From: a bacterium
Lineage (GTDB): Bacteria; Verrucomicrobiota; Verrucomicrobiae; Opitutales; Opitutaceae
Assembly: GCA_021780625.1 (NCBI GenBank)
Contig: JAJXYI010000229.1
Location: 1-42,932, forward strand
DNA: 42,932 nucleotides
Direction: 5' to 3'
A program made the position numbers and the translations under genes. Shown here piece by piece: positions 26,715 through 34,504 of the stretch. The notes under the pieces were generated by a model. It had not been told where the DNA came from and made no database searches. It was given only the letters and a program-made list of their open reading frames with translations. Position 1 is the first letter of the stretch. Every line of letters begins with the position of its first letter.

Positions 26715-27217
26715 CTGGCCGAGGTCGCCATGGCCGTCAGCGCGCGAGACACTTCACAGCACGCCTCACGGAACGCTCCCACTTCTCGTGCGTTGGCCGC
26801 GCGAGCCGCGCGTCCGGTCCGCCTGGCCCGACGCATCAGAAGGTCCACCCGCCGGTCGGCGGCGGCGACCGCGAGCGAGAACGCGCTGGCACGAAGGGCA
26901 CGCCCGTCCTCGCTCTGCCAGAAGATCTCGTTGAGGGGCTGCAGCCACGCACGAGTGCTCGCGGGACAGTGCATCAGACGACCGTTCGAGAACAGCGCGG
27001 CGGGACCGGCCTCTGTTCGATAGCTGGCCGCAAGTTCCATCAATTCGTTCCGGTGGCTTCGCCAGTCCTCCAATACCGCCGCCGAGTCGAACTCCGGGTC
27101 AGCCAGTTCCCCTCTCGCGGAGTTGAGCCACCTTGAGAGCGCGGTGAGGTAGCCCTTCAACCACACGTGGTTCAACTGGCTGCAGCGCCGCTCCCACGAC
27201 CGGGTGCCCGACATCAT
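26711..27217 (-). CDS. Small helical protein of unknown function
   Basis: 168 residues, almost entirely helical (WLKGYLTALSRWLNSARGEL, then VLEDWRSHRNELMELAASY, then RRVDLLMRRARRTGRAARAA). No motif recognised. The ATG overlaps the stop of the receiver-AAA+ gene (ATGA), and the stop overlaps the GTG of the 548-residue gene. Such a coupled helical protein next to a receiver-ATPase may be a partner that relays its state; this is inference from position only. Confidence 0.6.
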   Translation of the reverse strand: MMSGTRSWERRCSQLNHVWLKGYLTALSRWLNSARGELADPEFDSAAVLEDWRSHRNELMELAASYRTEAGPAALFSNGRLMHCPASTRAWLQPLNEIFWQSEDGRALRASAFSLAVAAADRRVDLLMRRARRTGRAARAANAREVGAFREACCEVSRALTAMATSAR

Positions 27218-29091
27218 GCCCTGCCGTCGACACCCGGCTCTCCGAGGCGTCGGAGGATCTCGAAGACAGCCGAGTTCAGCGCCTTGATCTTCGCCTTCCG
27301 CGAATGGCGCACCAGGTTCTTTCCAGACACCCAGCGGATTCCAGCTTCGACGAGGGCCTGATCCAGCAGATGCCAGGCGTCGCCCAGCATCCGCTCCAAT
27401 TCGGCCTCGTGCGTTCGTGCGAGCACACCGTCGTCACGCAGTTGACGCACAACCTGCTCGATGACCCGCTTCGACACCGTGTACTCCAGGGTGTCCGGAG
27501 TTGAGCTGCTGCGTGCGTGCTCGACGAGGGATGCCGCGAACCGCTCGGCCAGTTCCCGGCTCGTGGGAATTCGTCGCTCGGACGCAGGCGACACCGCATG
27601 AGCCACGACGGCGAAGTCCTGCTTCTGGCGGGTCCCCGCCGCGACGAAGTGCCGCTCCGTCAGGTACTCGACGTCCTGGGCCCGAGGCACCGCCGCCTCG
27701 ACTGCCTGCCTGAGGCCGCGCACGTTCTCCGGCCAGGATTGCGACTCGAGGTGCAGGACCACACCCTCGTCTATTTCCTGCAGACAACTGTTCCGGTTCG
27801 CCCCGCGCAGGGCCTTCTTCGCGTTGGCGAAGAAATGCTCCACGAGCAGCGGAATGTCCTCGCGACGGTCGTCGAGAGGAGGCAACGTCGGAATCCTGAC
27901 GGCTGCCAGGCGCGCGAAGAGGGCATCGCTGAAGTGCCCGGTTCGTACCCACTCCTCCACCGGGCGGTCGGTTGCCGAAATGTAGCGGACGAGTACGGGA
28001 TAGACCCGGTCAGTGCCGAGCGGTTGCACCTCGTTCGCAGAAAGCGCCCGCAGCAGCTTCAACTGCACAGAGGACGGCAGGCTCCCAATCTCGTCGAGGA
28101 ACAGGTCACCGCCGTGGGCTTCGCGGATCTTCCCCGTGCGAGGCGTCCGCATCCCCTCGGCTGCCCCGGGAACGTGGCCGAACAGCGTGTCTTCGGCGAG
28201 CGTCTCGACCAGTGCGCCTGAATCGACCGCGACGAACGGCCGGCGGGGCTGTCGCGTGACCCGCCACAGGTAACGCGCCAGCAATTCCTTGCCCGTGCCC
28301 GTCGCCCCTGACACGAAGAGGTTCGCGCCCAGCGGCGCCGCCCGGCGAGCCTCACGGAGTGCCGCAAGCAGCGGCACCGAGAAGCCGACCACCCTGTGCT
28401 CGGGCACGACCGTCAGAGAGCGGAGATCCCCGGTCGAGAGCGGGGGATCCGTCGGCGGCGCAATGGCTTGCTCTTGGCCGTCTGCGAGAAGGCCGTGCCG
28501 CCAAAGGAGGCCCTTGAGGAGGTCCGCCATCGGCTGCGGCTCGTCGCCCTCGATGAAGCCCACGGCGCCCAGTCTCGAATAACGTGCCTTTACATGTTCT
28601 CGGGGCAACCGGGACAGAATGGCCACCGGCAGGTCGTGAAACTCACCTCCCCCGAGCGGGTTCAGCGCCGACAGAATCCTGAACCCGAAGCAGGATCCCT
28701 CATCGTCGTCGCCCCTCCTGCCGGCGGCACCGCCCCGGTGCGCGGCATCGCTCGCCTCGGTAACGACGCCCGTGTTGAAGGCCAGATCGAGCAGGATCAG
28801 TGCCCACGGCGGTTCCCCCGCCGCGCGCTGGTTCCAACCCTGCCGCACGGCCGACAATACCGCTTCCAAGTCGTTTTCGACGACGTCACCGACGACCGAT
28901 GCGGTCGGCCGCTGGCCCCTGCAGAACACCGCGTCGGCGACAGCCCTGGTGATTTTGGAGGACGCCGGCTGGTCGCCCGTAACGTCGCGCAGCAGCATCG
29001 CCTCGCAGAATTGGAGGCGATCGACGTTGTACCCCTCAGTCGCCTTCCGTCCGTAGACGTCGTCGATGACCAGGATCCGTGGTCGGTTCAC
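27214..29091 (-). CDS. Receiver - AAA+ (NtrC-type) protein lacking the sigma-54 contact loop
   Basis: 625 residues, GTG start with GGAGGG upstream. Residues 1-200 form an enlarged receiver domain (RILVIDDVYGR with the acidic pair, ALILLDLAFNTG with the acceptor Asp, VAILSRLP; the usual C-terminal Lys is not seen). An insertion of about 60 residues splits it. Residues 240-480 are an AAA+ domain of the sigma-54 activator class: Walker A GATGTGKELLARYL, Walker B GGDLFLDEIGSL, arginine region in LFARLAAVRIPTLPPLDDRR. The GAFTGA loop that grips sigma-54 is replaced by GAAEGM. The C-terminal 130 residues are helical without an evident Fis-type helix-turn-helix. It is therefore more likely a phospho-controlled signalling ATPase than a promoter activator. 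Confidence 0.8.
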   Translation of the reverse strand: MNRPRILVIDDVYGRKATEGYNVDRLQFCEAMLLRDVTGDQPASSKITRAVADAVFCRGQRPTASVVGDVVENDLEAVLSAVRQGWNQRAAGEPPWALILLDLAFNTGVVTEASDAAHRGGAAGRRGDDDEGSCFGFRILSALNPLGGGEFHDLPVAILSRLPREHVKARYSRLGAVGFIEGDEPQPMADLLKGLLWRHGLLADGQEQAIAPPTDPPLSTGDLRSLTVVPEHRVVGFSVPLLAALREARRAAPLGANLFVSGATGTGKELLARYLWRVTRQPRRPFVAVDSGALVETLAEDTLFGHVPGAAEGMRTPRTGKIREAHGGDLFLDEIGSLPSSVQLKLLRALSANEVQPLGTDRVYPVLVRYISATDRPVEEWVRTGHFSDALFARLAAVRIPTLPPLDDRREDIPLLVEHFFANAKKALRGANRNSCLQEIDEGVVLHLESQSWPENVRGLRQAVEAAVPRAQDVEYLTERHFVAAGTRQKQDFAVVAHAVSPASERRIPTSRELAERFAASLVEHARSSSTPDTLEYTVSKRVIEQVVRQLRDDGVLARTHEAELERMLGDAWHLLDQALVEAGIRWVSGKNLVRHSRKAKIKALNSAVFEILRRLGEPGVDGRA

Positions 29092-29148
29092 TCAGCCCTC
29101 CGCACGAGCATGCGCCTGTTGCCGGGGCAGAATAGGTCACAAGTTCGA

Positions 29149-29181
29149 CGGAACGCAAGGGACCTGTCGGCCTGCGTTCCG
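29149..29181. terminator. Inverted repeat between the HEAT-like and receiver-AAA+ genes
   Basis: CGGAACGCA at 29149-29157 pairs perfectly with TGCGTTCCG at 29173-29181 across a 15-base loop. It lies just after the HEAT-like gene (minus strand) and 58 bases before the receiver-AAA+ start. No T-run follows on either strand, so it could be a factor-dependent terminator, an attenuator or an operator. Confidence 0.35.
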
Positions 29182-29190
29182 CGAGTCGCG

Positions 29191-30240
29191 TCAGGACGGG
29201 ATTGCGCTTGGATCTCCCCGCGGCAGTGAAGCTCGCCGAACTATCGCTGCAACCGCACGATCGACGGCCAGGCTCGACGCCCCCTCCTGTCGCGCGCGCT
29301 CGAGTTCCCGGAGGTCCTCGACCGTTCCGTGACTCTCGAACAAACCGATGGCAGCGTCATCCCCCCGAACCCGCCACTCCGCCCGAATCGCGTCGAGATA
29401 ACCCTGGCGCCCGCAAGTCGTCAGCGCCTTCCAGGCATCGTAGCGTCGCGTGAGGCCGAGCTGCGTCGGCCATGCCAGCCGGTGCATCAGAGATTCAAGG
29501 AGTGCAGGCGCGCCGAGAAACGCCAGGGTGATCGCGCCATCGATTCGATGCTCGTCGTCAAGTCTCGGGTCGCGGCCAATCTCGTCTGCGAGCGCTTCCA
29601 AGCATGCCGCCGGCAAACCTCCGTGCATCCGACATCTCCAGTCATCCAAGTCCTCGACTCGTCGGGCCAGCGGAACCGACGACGAGAGCGCGTGGGCGGC
29701 AAAGAGGGTGGGAGCCTGCTCCACGCAGACGTCCATGCACGCCGGCAGGACGATGGGCCAGTCATGGGCGCAACCTTCGCGCAGACGACGACCGAGCTCC
29801 GCGTCGGCCCCCAAGTCGCCGACGCTCGCCAACGAGACGAGAACGGACAACTGCTCGATGCCCCAGTCACGGTGGTTCCCGCTCCTGACGTGGCGGCCGG
29901 CGACATCGGGGCATGCCGCCCCGGGACACTCGCGAACCACCGCGAAGACGGTTCGCCAAGGGAGCCAGCCGGATTCCGGCGAATTCCGGCGTGCCATGTC
30001 GGCAAGGCACGCGACGGCCCGGATTCGACAGCGCTGTCTTCCCGAAAGCTCGTGCTCGTGCCGACACAGCATGGCGGCCGCGGTGCGGCGAACCTCTTCC
30101 CATCGGCCGGCGAGAGCCACAATCGCACCGTCGAGTGCATGGCGGCCGGGGCTCAGCGTCTCAGCGGCTCGGAGAGCAGCCACTCGCGCCTGTAGCGCGT
30201 CGGCGCCTGTGAAGCTCGTTCCGGGCGAGTCGTATCGCAT
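29191..30240 (-). CDS. HEAT-repeat-like helical protein
   Basis: 349 residues, nearly all amphipathic helix in pairs of about 35 residues (LQARVAALRAAETLSPGRHA, RWEEVRRTAAAMLCRHEHEL, IDGAITLAFLGAPALLESL, RQGYLDAIRAEWRVRG). This suggests a solenoid of HEAT type, commonly a protein-binding scaffold. No enzyme motif. There is no clear Shine-Dalgarno site before the ATG at 30240, so the start is tentative. It is the first gene of the minus-strand run and lies divergent from the PcfJ-like gene. Confidence 0.6.
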   Translation of the reverse strand: MRYDSPGTSFTGADALQARVAALRAAETLSPGRHALDGAIVALAGRWEEVRRTAAAMLCRHEHELSGRQRCRIRAVACLADMARRNSPESGWLPWRTVFAVVRECPGAACPDVAGRHVRSGNHRDWGIEQLSVLVSLASVGDLGADAELGRRLREGCAHDWPIVLPACMDVCVEQAPTLFAAHALSSSVPLARRVEDLDDWRCRMHGGLPAACLEALADEIGRDPRLDDEHRIDGAITLAFLGAPALLESLMHRLAWPTQLGLTRRYDAWKALTTCGRQGYLDAIRAEWRVRGDDAAIGLFESHGTVEDLRELERARQEGASSLAVDRAVAAIVRRASLPRGDPSAIPS

Positions 30241-30529
30241 TGCAGGCGGCTTGCCGATACAGAAACCTCGATTCCATCCTCGAGCAACATTTGCGCCACC
30301 ACGGACAACCGCCGCAATCGCCTCGCCGTCAGCATCCGCGCTGCGCGGACAAAGCGCCGACGTCTGTCGTCCTCACGACCAATTCGGGTCGGCGGGACTG
30401 AATCTTGCGATCCGGCGTAGCAGCCAGGCGCAGCAGCCTGGTGGACCGACGTACCATCGGCCGGGTTGGGCCGGAGTCGGTTGACTTCGGTGGATTCCAG
30501 TTGAACCCAGTCGAAGGCTGGGATAGAAC
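30241..30529. promoter_or_regulatory. Divergent intergenic region
   Basis: This 289-base gap separates the minus-strand cluster from the plus-strand genes and must hold promoters in both directions. A TTGACT hexamer lies at 30481-30486 on the plus strand, but I find no convincing -10 partner at standard spacing. No gene or strong hairpin seen. Confidence 0.35.
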
Positions 30530-31666
30530 ATGCGGGCCACTTTCAGCCCGGATACCGGGCGTCTTCGCGTGTTGATAAACGGGTGGGAGGCTCTCCTGTT
30601 CCCATTTCCCGACATGCGCGCGTTCAAGTCTGCTCTCGCAGCCGGCAAACACCGGTCATTCAATCCCGCCTTCTTCCGTGTGTCAGGCGGAACTTTAGGG
30701 TGCGAAGACCCGGAGACGAGCCGGGCGCTCGAACAGTTCCAAGCCACGATCCCGTCTTACCTGGTCACGCTCATCGCGCCATTTCCAGACGAACATTGGG
30801 CACTGACGGCCTGGGCCGCGCGCACGGGAGTCTTCAGTGACGATCTCCTGGTGGCGAACCCTTGCCTGGCATTCATGCTGGCCAAGGCAGCGAGCATGAC
30901 GGGAAGAAAGGGCCTGGCGCCGCCAGTCTGGGCCACGCGTCCGTACGATTCCCAGAAGCGGCTGCTCGGTAAGCTGGGATTCCCGTCAACCGGCCAGATG
31001 CGCCAAGTCGTTCGGAAGATCCTCCACTCTGCGGTTTCGGTGCCCAAGCTGAGGGCGCTACGCGCGGCGATCCTCGAGGTGCCGGAGATTCTCTCTCGTC
31101 TATCCCATGTCTCACGGATCAATGCCAACGTGCTGGCGGCTGCGGCAGGCGGAAGACTCCTGGTAACGCCGCGTCTTTACGCGGAGCTGGCCGAGCCGGG
31201 GCACGACGATCGGTTGGCCCCCCTAAGTGACCGCATCGCCGGCACGATGCGGGGGTGGCGCCTCCTGCACCCGCACGGACCGTTCCCGGTCTTCGACCGC
31301 CTCGAGCAGATCGAGGCTCGGCATGAACAGATCATCGAGGAATTGAGACACTACCAGACGCGCGCCGTGACGGAGTTTCCGCCGCCCCCGGTGCCCGGGA
31401 CGCCGTCGATCGTCCCATTGCTCAGCGTCGCCGACCTGGTCGTCGAGGGCCGTGCACAACACAACTGCGTCGCCTCATACGCTCGCCTTGCGCGGCGCCG
31501 CCAAGTCGCGCTTTACAAGGTGCTGGCGCCTGAGCGGGCAACGCTCAGCCTGGTGCGCGAGGATGGGGTTTGGAGAATCGACGAACTCGAGACCGCGTGC
31601 AACCGGGGCGTGTCCGCCGACACCAGGACCGCCGTGAATCACTGGCTGGACGAGGCGAGCCGCTGA
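30530..31666 (+). CDS. PcfJ-like domain protein, copy 1
   Basis: 378 residues. The C-terminal 100 residues carry the PcfJ-type signature: LVVEGRAQHNCVASYARLA, then ATLSLVREDGVWRIDELETA, then CNRGVSADTRTAVNHWL, with the conserved His-Asn-Cys. PcfJ-like proteins were named from conjugative plasmid pCF10 and are common in mobile and accessory DNA; biochemical function is not known. The N-terminal two thirds are helical and shared with the paralogue at 35982-37154 (both have FPxxHWAL, NPCLxxMLAKA, KLGFPxTxxM and NANVLAA). Start ATG 30530 has GGGA eight bases upstream. Confidence 0.72.
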   Translation: MRATFSPDTGRLRVLINGWEALLFPFPDMRAFKSALAAGKHRSFNPAFFRVSGGTLGCEDPETSRALEQFQATIPSYLVTLIAPFPDEHWALTAWAARTGVFSDDLLVANPCLAFMLAKAASMTGRKGLAPPVWATRPYDSQKRLLGKLGFPSTGQMRQVVRKILHSAVSVPKLRALRAAILEVPEILSRLSHVSRINANVLAAAAGGRLLVTPRLYAELAEPGHDDRLAPLSDRIAGTMRGWRLLHPHGPFPVFDRLEQIEARHEQIIEELRHYQTRAVTEFPPPPVPGTPSIVPLLSVADLVVEGRAQHNCVASYARLARRRQVALYKVLAPERATLSLVREDGVWRIDELETACNRGVSADTRTAVNHWLDEASR

Positions 31667-31799
31667 CGCACGCTCGCCGACTTTCCCTTTTTCTGCACCT
31701 GGTTCCTGTTGACAGCCTAGCGCCGTGCCTCAACGCTGCGTCTGGCACGATTCTTCAATAGCAACTCCATAGAAACGGTTCCTCTGACGCCAACTGCTC

Positions 31800-31862
31800 C
31801 CGGGCGGACGCCTGTCCGCCCGGAGGGCGGATCGCTGGCCGCGCTCGTTCGCGCCGCGGCCA
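31800..31862 (+). promoter_or_regulatory. Two-hairpin structured leader
   Basis: A perfect 10-base-pair hairpin (CCGGGCGGAC, loop GCCT, GTCCGCCCGG; 31800-31823) is followed by an 8-base-pair hairpin (TGGCCGCG 31836-31843 with CGCGGCCA 31855-31862). Directly after comes AGAGGAGGAG and the ATG of a 37-residue zinc-type gene. Neither hairpin has a T-run, so a regulatory leader or factor-dependent terminator of the PcfJ-like gene is more likely than a simple intrinsic terminator. Confidence 0.45.
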
Positions 31863-31876
31863 AGAGGAGGAGCAGT

Positions 31877-31990
31877 ATGCTCTGCGCCGCCTGTCAACGC
31901 CGCCCGATCGCCCGACGTAACCGACGCTACTGCGAACACTGCTCCGCTCGTGCAAGCGCGATCTGGAAGGCCTGCCACCGCCGTCAGTGA
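31877..31990 (+). CDS. 37-residue zinc-ribbon-like basic protein
   Basis: A short frame from ATG 31877 with a near-ideal Shine-Dalgarno site (AGGAGGAG) eight bases upstream. The product begins MLCAACQRRPIARRNRRYCE and continues HCSARASAIWKACHRRQ. Its Cys pairs (CAAC and CEHC) spaced by 13 residues form a plausible zinc ribbon, and the protein is strongly basic, so nucleic-acid binding is likely. Such mini-proteins are common in phage and integrative elements. It begins a set of three small genes behind the structured leader. Confidence 0.55.
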   Translation: MLCAACQRRPIARRNRRYCEHCSARASAIWKACHRRQ

Positions 31991-31998
31991 ACCGCCGA

Positions 31999-32139
31999 AT
32001 GGCGCACGAAGGGGCGCCAGGGCGAGCCGGCATGGCTCGATGGATGCCCCGTCGAGCGTACTACCGCGCCCACATGGCCGAGTGGCGGCGCCGTCGGCGA
32101 AAACGCCGAAAATCGGCGACGGCGTCCGAGGTTCTTTGA
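31999..32139 (+). CDS. 46-residue highly basic protein
   Basis: ATG 31999 follows the zinc-type gene by eight bases. The product contains a run of arginines and lysines (MAEWRRRRRKRRKS) after YYRAH, resembling small nucleic-acid-binding proteins of mobile elements. No ribosome-binding site of its own is clear, so it would rely on coupling. Its stop lies within the boxA-like sequence. Existence is plausible but unproven. Confidence 0.35.
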   Translation: MAHEGAPGRAGMARWMPRRAYYRAHMAEWRRRRRKRRKSATASEVL

Positions 32140-32149
32140 CAACTGAACA
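32131..32149 (+). promoter_or_regulatory. boxA-like / TTGACA element
   Basis: GTTCTTTGACAACTGAACA resembles the boxA antitermination element of rRNA leaders (core CTCTTTAACAA). It also contains a perfect -35 hexamer TTGACA at 32136-32141, with no good -10 at normal spacing. It is placed about 90 bases before the 90-residue gene. Confidence 0.35.
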
Positions 32150-32151
32150 CG

Positions 32152-32185
32152 GCGGAAGGAAGGCGGGGCGGGCCATTCCTTCCGC
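32152..32185 (+). repeat. Perfect 10-base inverted repeat
   Basis: GCGGAAGGAA (32152-32161) and TTCCTTCCGC (32176-32185) flank a 14-base GC-rich loop just downstream of the boxA-like element and upstream of the 90-residue gene. Could be an operator or an mRNA hairpin. Confidence 0.5.
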
Positions 32186-32238
32186 GCACGGCGAAATCGC
32201 AACTCGGCACACACCACAGGGACGAGAGGAGTCAAGCG

Positions 32239-32511
32239 ATGGCAATCGAATCCAAGCCAGCCCATTCGCTGGCACGCCACGGGGAGCGCGCCAGGCCGGT
32301 GAACATCGACCGGCGATGGGAAGGGTTGCGGCCGCGGCTGGTGGTCTGGGTGGGCGAGTCCAGGGAAGAGCGGGGCGAGATGCGGTTCGTGCCGGTGTCG
32401 AGCATCGCGTTCTGGGGTCTGCACGGCCGCCGGCCGGATCCCTTGCTGCGTGGAGATCTGCTGGAAAGGCGCAGTCGGATTGACGATGCGCCCTGTGAGC
32501 GCGCCGGGTAA
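32239..32511 (+). CDS. 90-residue hypothetical protein
   Basis: ATG 32239 has GAGAGGAG seven bases upstream, a strong site. The product is basic, with a central beta-rich part (LRPRLVVWVGESREERGEMR, then FVPVSSIAFWGLHG). No family recognised. It follows the boxA-like element and inverted repeat, which probably belong to its leader. Likely part of the same small-protein set as the zinc-type and basic genes. Confidence 0.55.
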   Translation: MAIESKPAHSLARHGERARPVNIDRRWEGLRPRLVVWVGESREERGEMRFVPVSSIAFWGLHGRRPDPLLRGDLLERRSRIDDAPCERAG

Positions 32512-32563
32512 GTGCGTGGCGGGTGGTCGGGCGAAGCGAGGCCCAGGGTCGCATCTCCCGGGC

Positions 32564-32824
32564 CTACTGCCGCGCCTGGTACTCCTCGACGACCGGGTCG
32601 CAGGGCCTGAAGTTCCGGAGCGCGTCAGCGTTTCTGTCGCAGAACCACTCGTAGTTTTCTGCCACCTCGGGTTCCCGGCGCGATGCCCAGAACAGGGCGC
32701 TCACCACGCCAAGCCTGTGCGCCCGCGGGGTTGCCGACGTCGCCACTTCCCGTATCGCGTCCTCGAGATCGAACCATCGAAGGGAACTTCGCTGTATCTC
32801 CCTCTCGGTGCCGGCAGCGAACAC
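32564..32824 (-). CDS. 86-residue hypothetical protein, opposite strand
   Basis: GTG start at 32824; no strong ribosome-binding site. The peptide reads like real protein: helices such as WFDLEDAIREVATSATPRAH and ENYEWFCDRNADALRNFR, with a balanced charge and no arginine-rich shadow pattern. No family recognised. It converges with the 90-residue gene and lies between two plus-strand blocks. It may be a remnant of a longer gene. Confidence 0.4.
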   Translation of the reverse strand: MFAAGTEREIQRSSLRWFDLEDAIREVATSATPRAHRLGVVSALFWASRREPEVAENYEWFCDRNADALRNFRPCDPVVEEYQARQ

Positions 32825-33079
32825 GCGCTTAGTGGTGCGAAGCCGGCCGCTGCAGTGTCGCGCCGTGAAGATCGCCGATCGAGTTGCCCGCGAGCGGAAG
32901 CGGCAATCCCGCTCGCGCGTGTGGCTCGGATGCCGCGTCCTTCGGTCACACGCGCTCCGCCAGGCACGGCTGAATCTGGGGGTACCTTGAGCATGGTTCT
33001 TGCTGAGGTTGCCTCGGGTGGCGGAGCGGCCGCGTCGATCGCGTGGCCACTACGCCGACGCAATCAGACGAGAGGCGGA

Positions 33080-33760
33080 ATGTACAAGGTCCCTCGGTTC
33101 AGTCGATTCGGATACTGGATGCTCGCGGTCACCTTGAGGCCAATTATCCGCTTCCTGTGGGTCGGCTCGGTGACCGGCCTCGAGAACATCCCGCCCTCGG
33201 GCGGCCTGATCGTCGCCTCGAACCACGAGAGCTTCATGGATTTCCTCTGCTTCATGGCCGTGTGCCCGCGGGACGTCCATTATCTCGCTGCCGAGAAGTT
33301 CTTCAACTGCCGTTGGTCGCGCTGGCTCATGCGGCTGGCGGGCCAAATCAAGGTGGATCGCCACGCGCCCCATCCAGGTGAAGCCTTCAAGCAGGCCGTG
33401 TCCGCGTTACGGCAGGGGCGCGTCGTCGGGATCTTTCCGGAGGGCACTCGTTCCCCCGACGGTCGGCTCCTGCGCGCGCACGTCGGCGTTGCCCGGCTCG
33501 CCCATCGTTCGCGAGTCCCGGTGCTCCCGGTTGGCATGTCGGGCACCTTCGAGATCCTGCCGAGGCACAGGCGCCTGCCGACGCTGGAGCGGTGCAGCAT
33601 TCGAATCGGTGTCCCGATGGTCTTCCCCGAATTCGCGGAGAAGCGGCTGGGCGAGGATCGCTACCGGCTGATCACGGACCAAGTCATGCTGAAGATCGCC
33701 AGTCTCACCGGAGAGGTGTACCGCCACGCCAGCTCCGCCGCGATCGGAGGTCTATTGTGA
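33080..33760 (+). CDS. PlsC-type 1-acylglycerol-3-phosphate acyltransferase
   Basis: 226 residues. NHESFMD near residues 47-53 is the NHxxxxD acyltransferase motif, FPEGTRS near 119 the glycerol-phosphate-binding motif, and VPVLPVGMSGTFE the conserved third block. It transfers an acyl chain to a lysophospholipid or related acceptor at the membrane. Start: ATG 33080 with GAGAGGCGG upstream; the open frame extends much further 5' but that part lacks similarity. Its stop overlaps the GTG of the HAD gene (GTGA), a pairing seen in lipid or lyso-lipid pathways. Confidence 0.88.
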   Translation: MYKVPRFSRFGYWMLAVTLRPIIRFLWVGSVTGLENIPPSGGLIVASNHESFMDFLCFMAVCPRDVHYLAAEKFFNCRWSRWLMRLAGQIKVDRHAPHPGEAFKQAVSALRQGRVVGIFPEGTRSPDGRLLRAHVGVARLAHRSRVPVLPVGMSGTFEILPRHRRLPTLERCSIRIGVPMVFPEFAEKRLGEDRYRLITDQVMLKIASLTGEVYRHASSAAIGGLL

Positions 33761-34431
33761 GCGATCTCGTCGTCTTCGATGTGGACGGCACGCTGCTCGA
33801 CGGCTACATGCAGCGGGCCTTCCTCTCGTTCGTGCGGCGCAAGGGGCTCATCGGAGCCGGGCCCTACTTCCGCATCCTGGCCTGGTTCGTCCTCTACAGG
33901 CTCGGCGTGAGCCGCGACCCCCGGCGAATCATGCGCTACGCGTTCGGCTTCTTGAGAGGCCGACGGCTCGAGGACGTCGAGGCGCTCGCTGCCGAGTGTT
34001 TCGGGCGCGGCCTCGAGTCGCGGTTGTACGCGGATGCCCTGCGGATCCTCGCCCAGCACGTGCATGCGGGCCGGCACATCGTACTCCTCTCCACCGTTCC
34101 CGAACTGCTGGTGCGGCCGCTCGGCGAGCGCCTGGGGACCGACGTCATCGGCACGCGCCTGGAGTGCAGGGATGGCGTGCTGACAGGCAGGATTGACGGC
34201 CCCGTGCTGACCGGCGCGTTGAAACTCGCAGCGCTTCAAGCCTATCTGCGCACGCACCGGCCGGCCCGAACCTTCGGCTACGGCAATGACGCGTCGGACG
34301 TGGAGTTCCTATCGAGGGTGGACTGCCCGCACGCCGTGAATCCGGACCGCGTGCTGGCTTGCGCGGCGGAACGTCACCATTGGCCGGTGCTCCACTTCGA
34401 TGCCCTCGGCGGGGTCGAAGGCGCCCGATGA
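33757..34431 (+). CDS. HAD family phosphatase (HAD-IB type)
   Basis: 224 residues from GTG 33757, which overlaps the plsC-like stop. Motif I is LVVFDVDGTLLD with nucleophile and acid Asp; motif II is VLLSTVPE; the Lys lies in TGALKLAAL; motif III is GYGNDASDVEFL. This is the SerB/CicA-like HAD-IB arrangement with a helical cap, and the substrate is a phosphate monoester. Coupling to an acyltransferase suggests phosphatidate, lysophosphatidate or a related lipid head group, which is inference. Confidence 0.85.
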   Translation: MSDLVVFDVDGTLLDGYMQRAFLSFVRRKGLIGAGPYFRILAWFVLYRLGVSRDPRRIMRYAFGFLRGRRLEDVEALAAECFGRGLESRLYADALRILAQHVHAGRHIVLLSTVPELLVRPLGERLGTDVIGTRLECRDGVLTGRIDGPVLTGALKLAALQAYLRTHRPARTFGYGNDASDVEFLSRVDCPHAVNPDRVLACAAERHHWPVLHFDALGGVEGAR

Positions 34432-34504
34432 GCCGGCTCCTGCGCGTCCCAGGGTTGCCGAACACCGACATGACTCAACGAAGCGAGAAGGGAGCAGACA
34501 GGTG

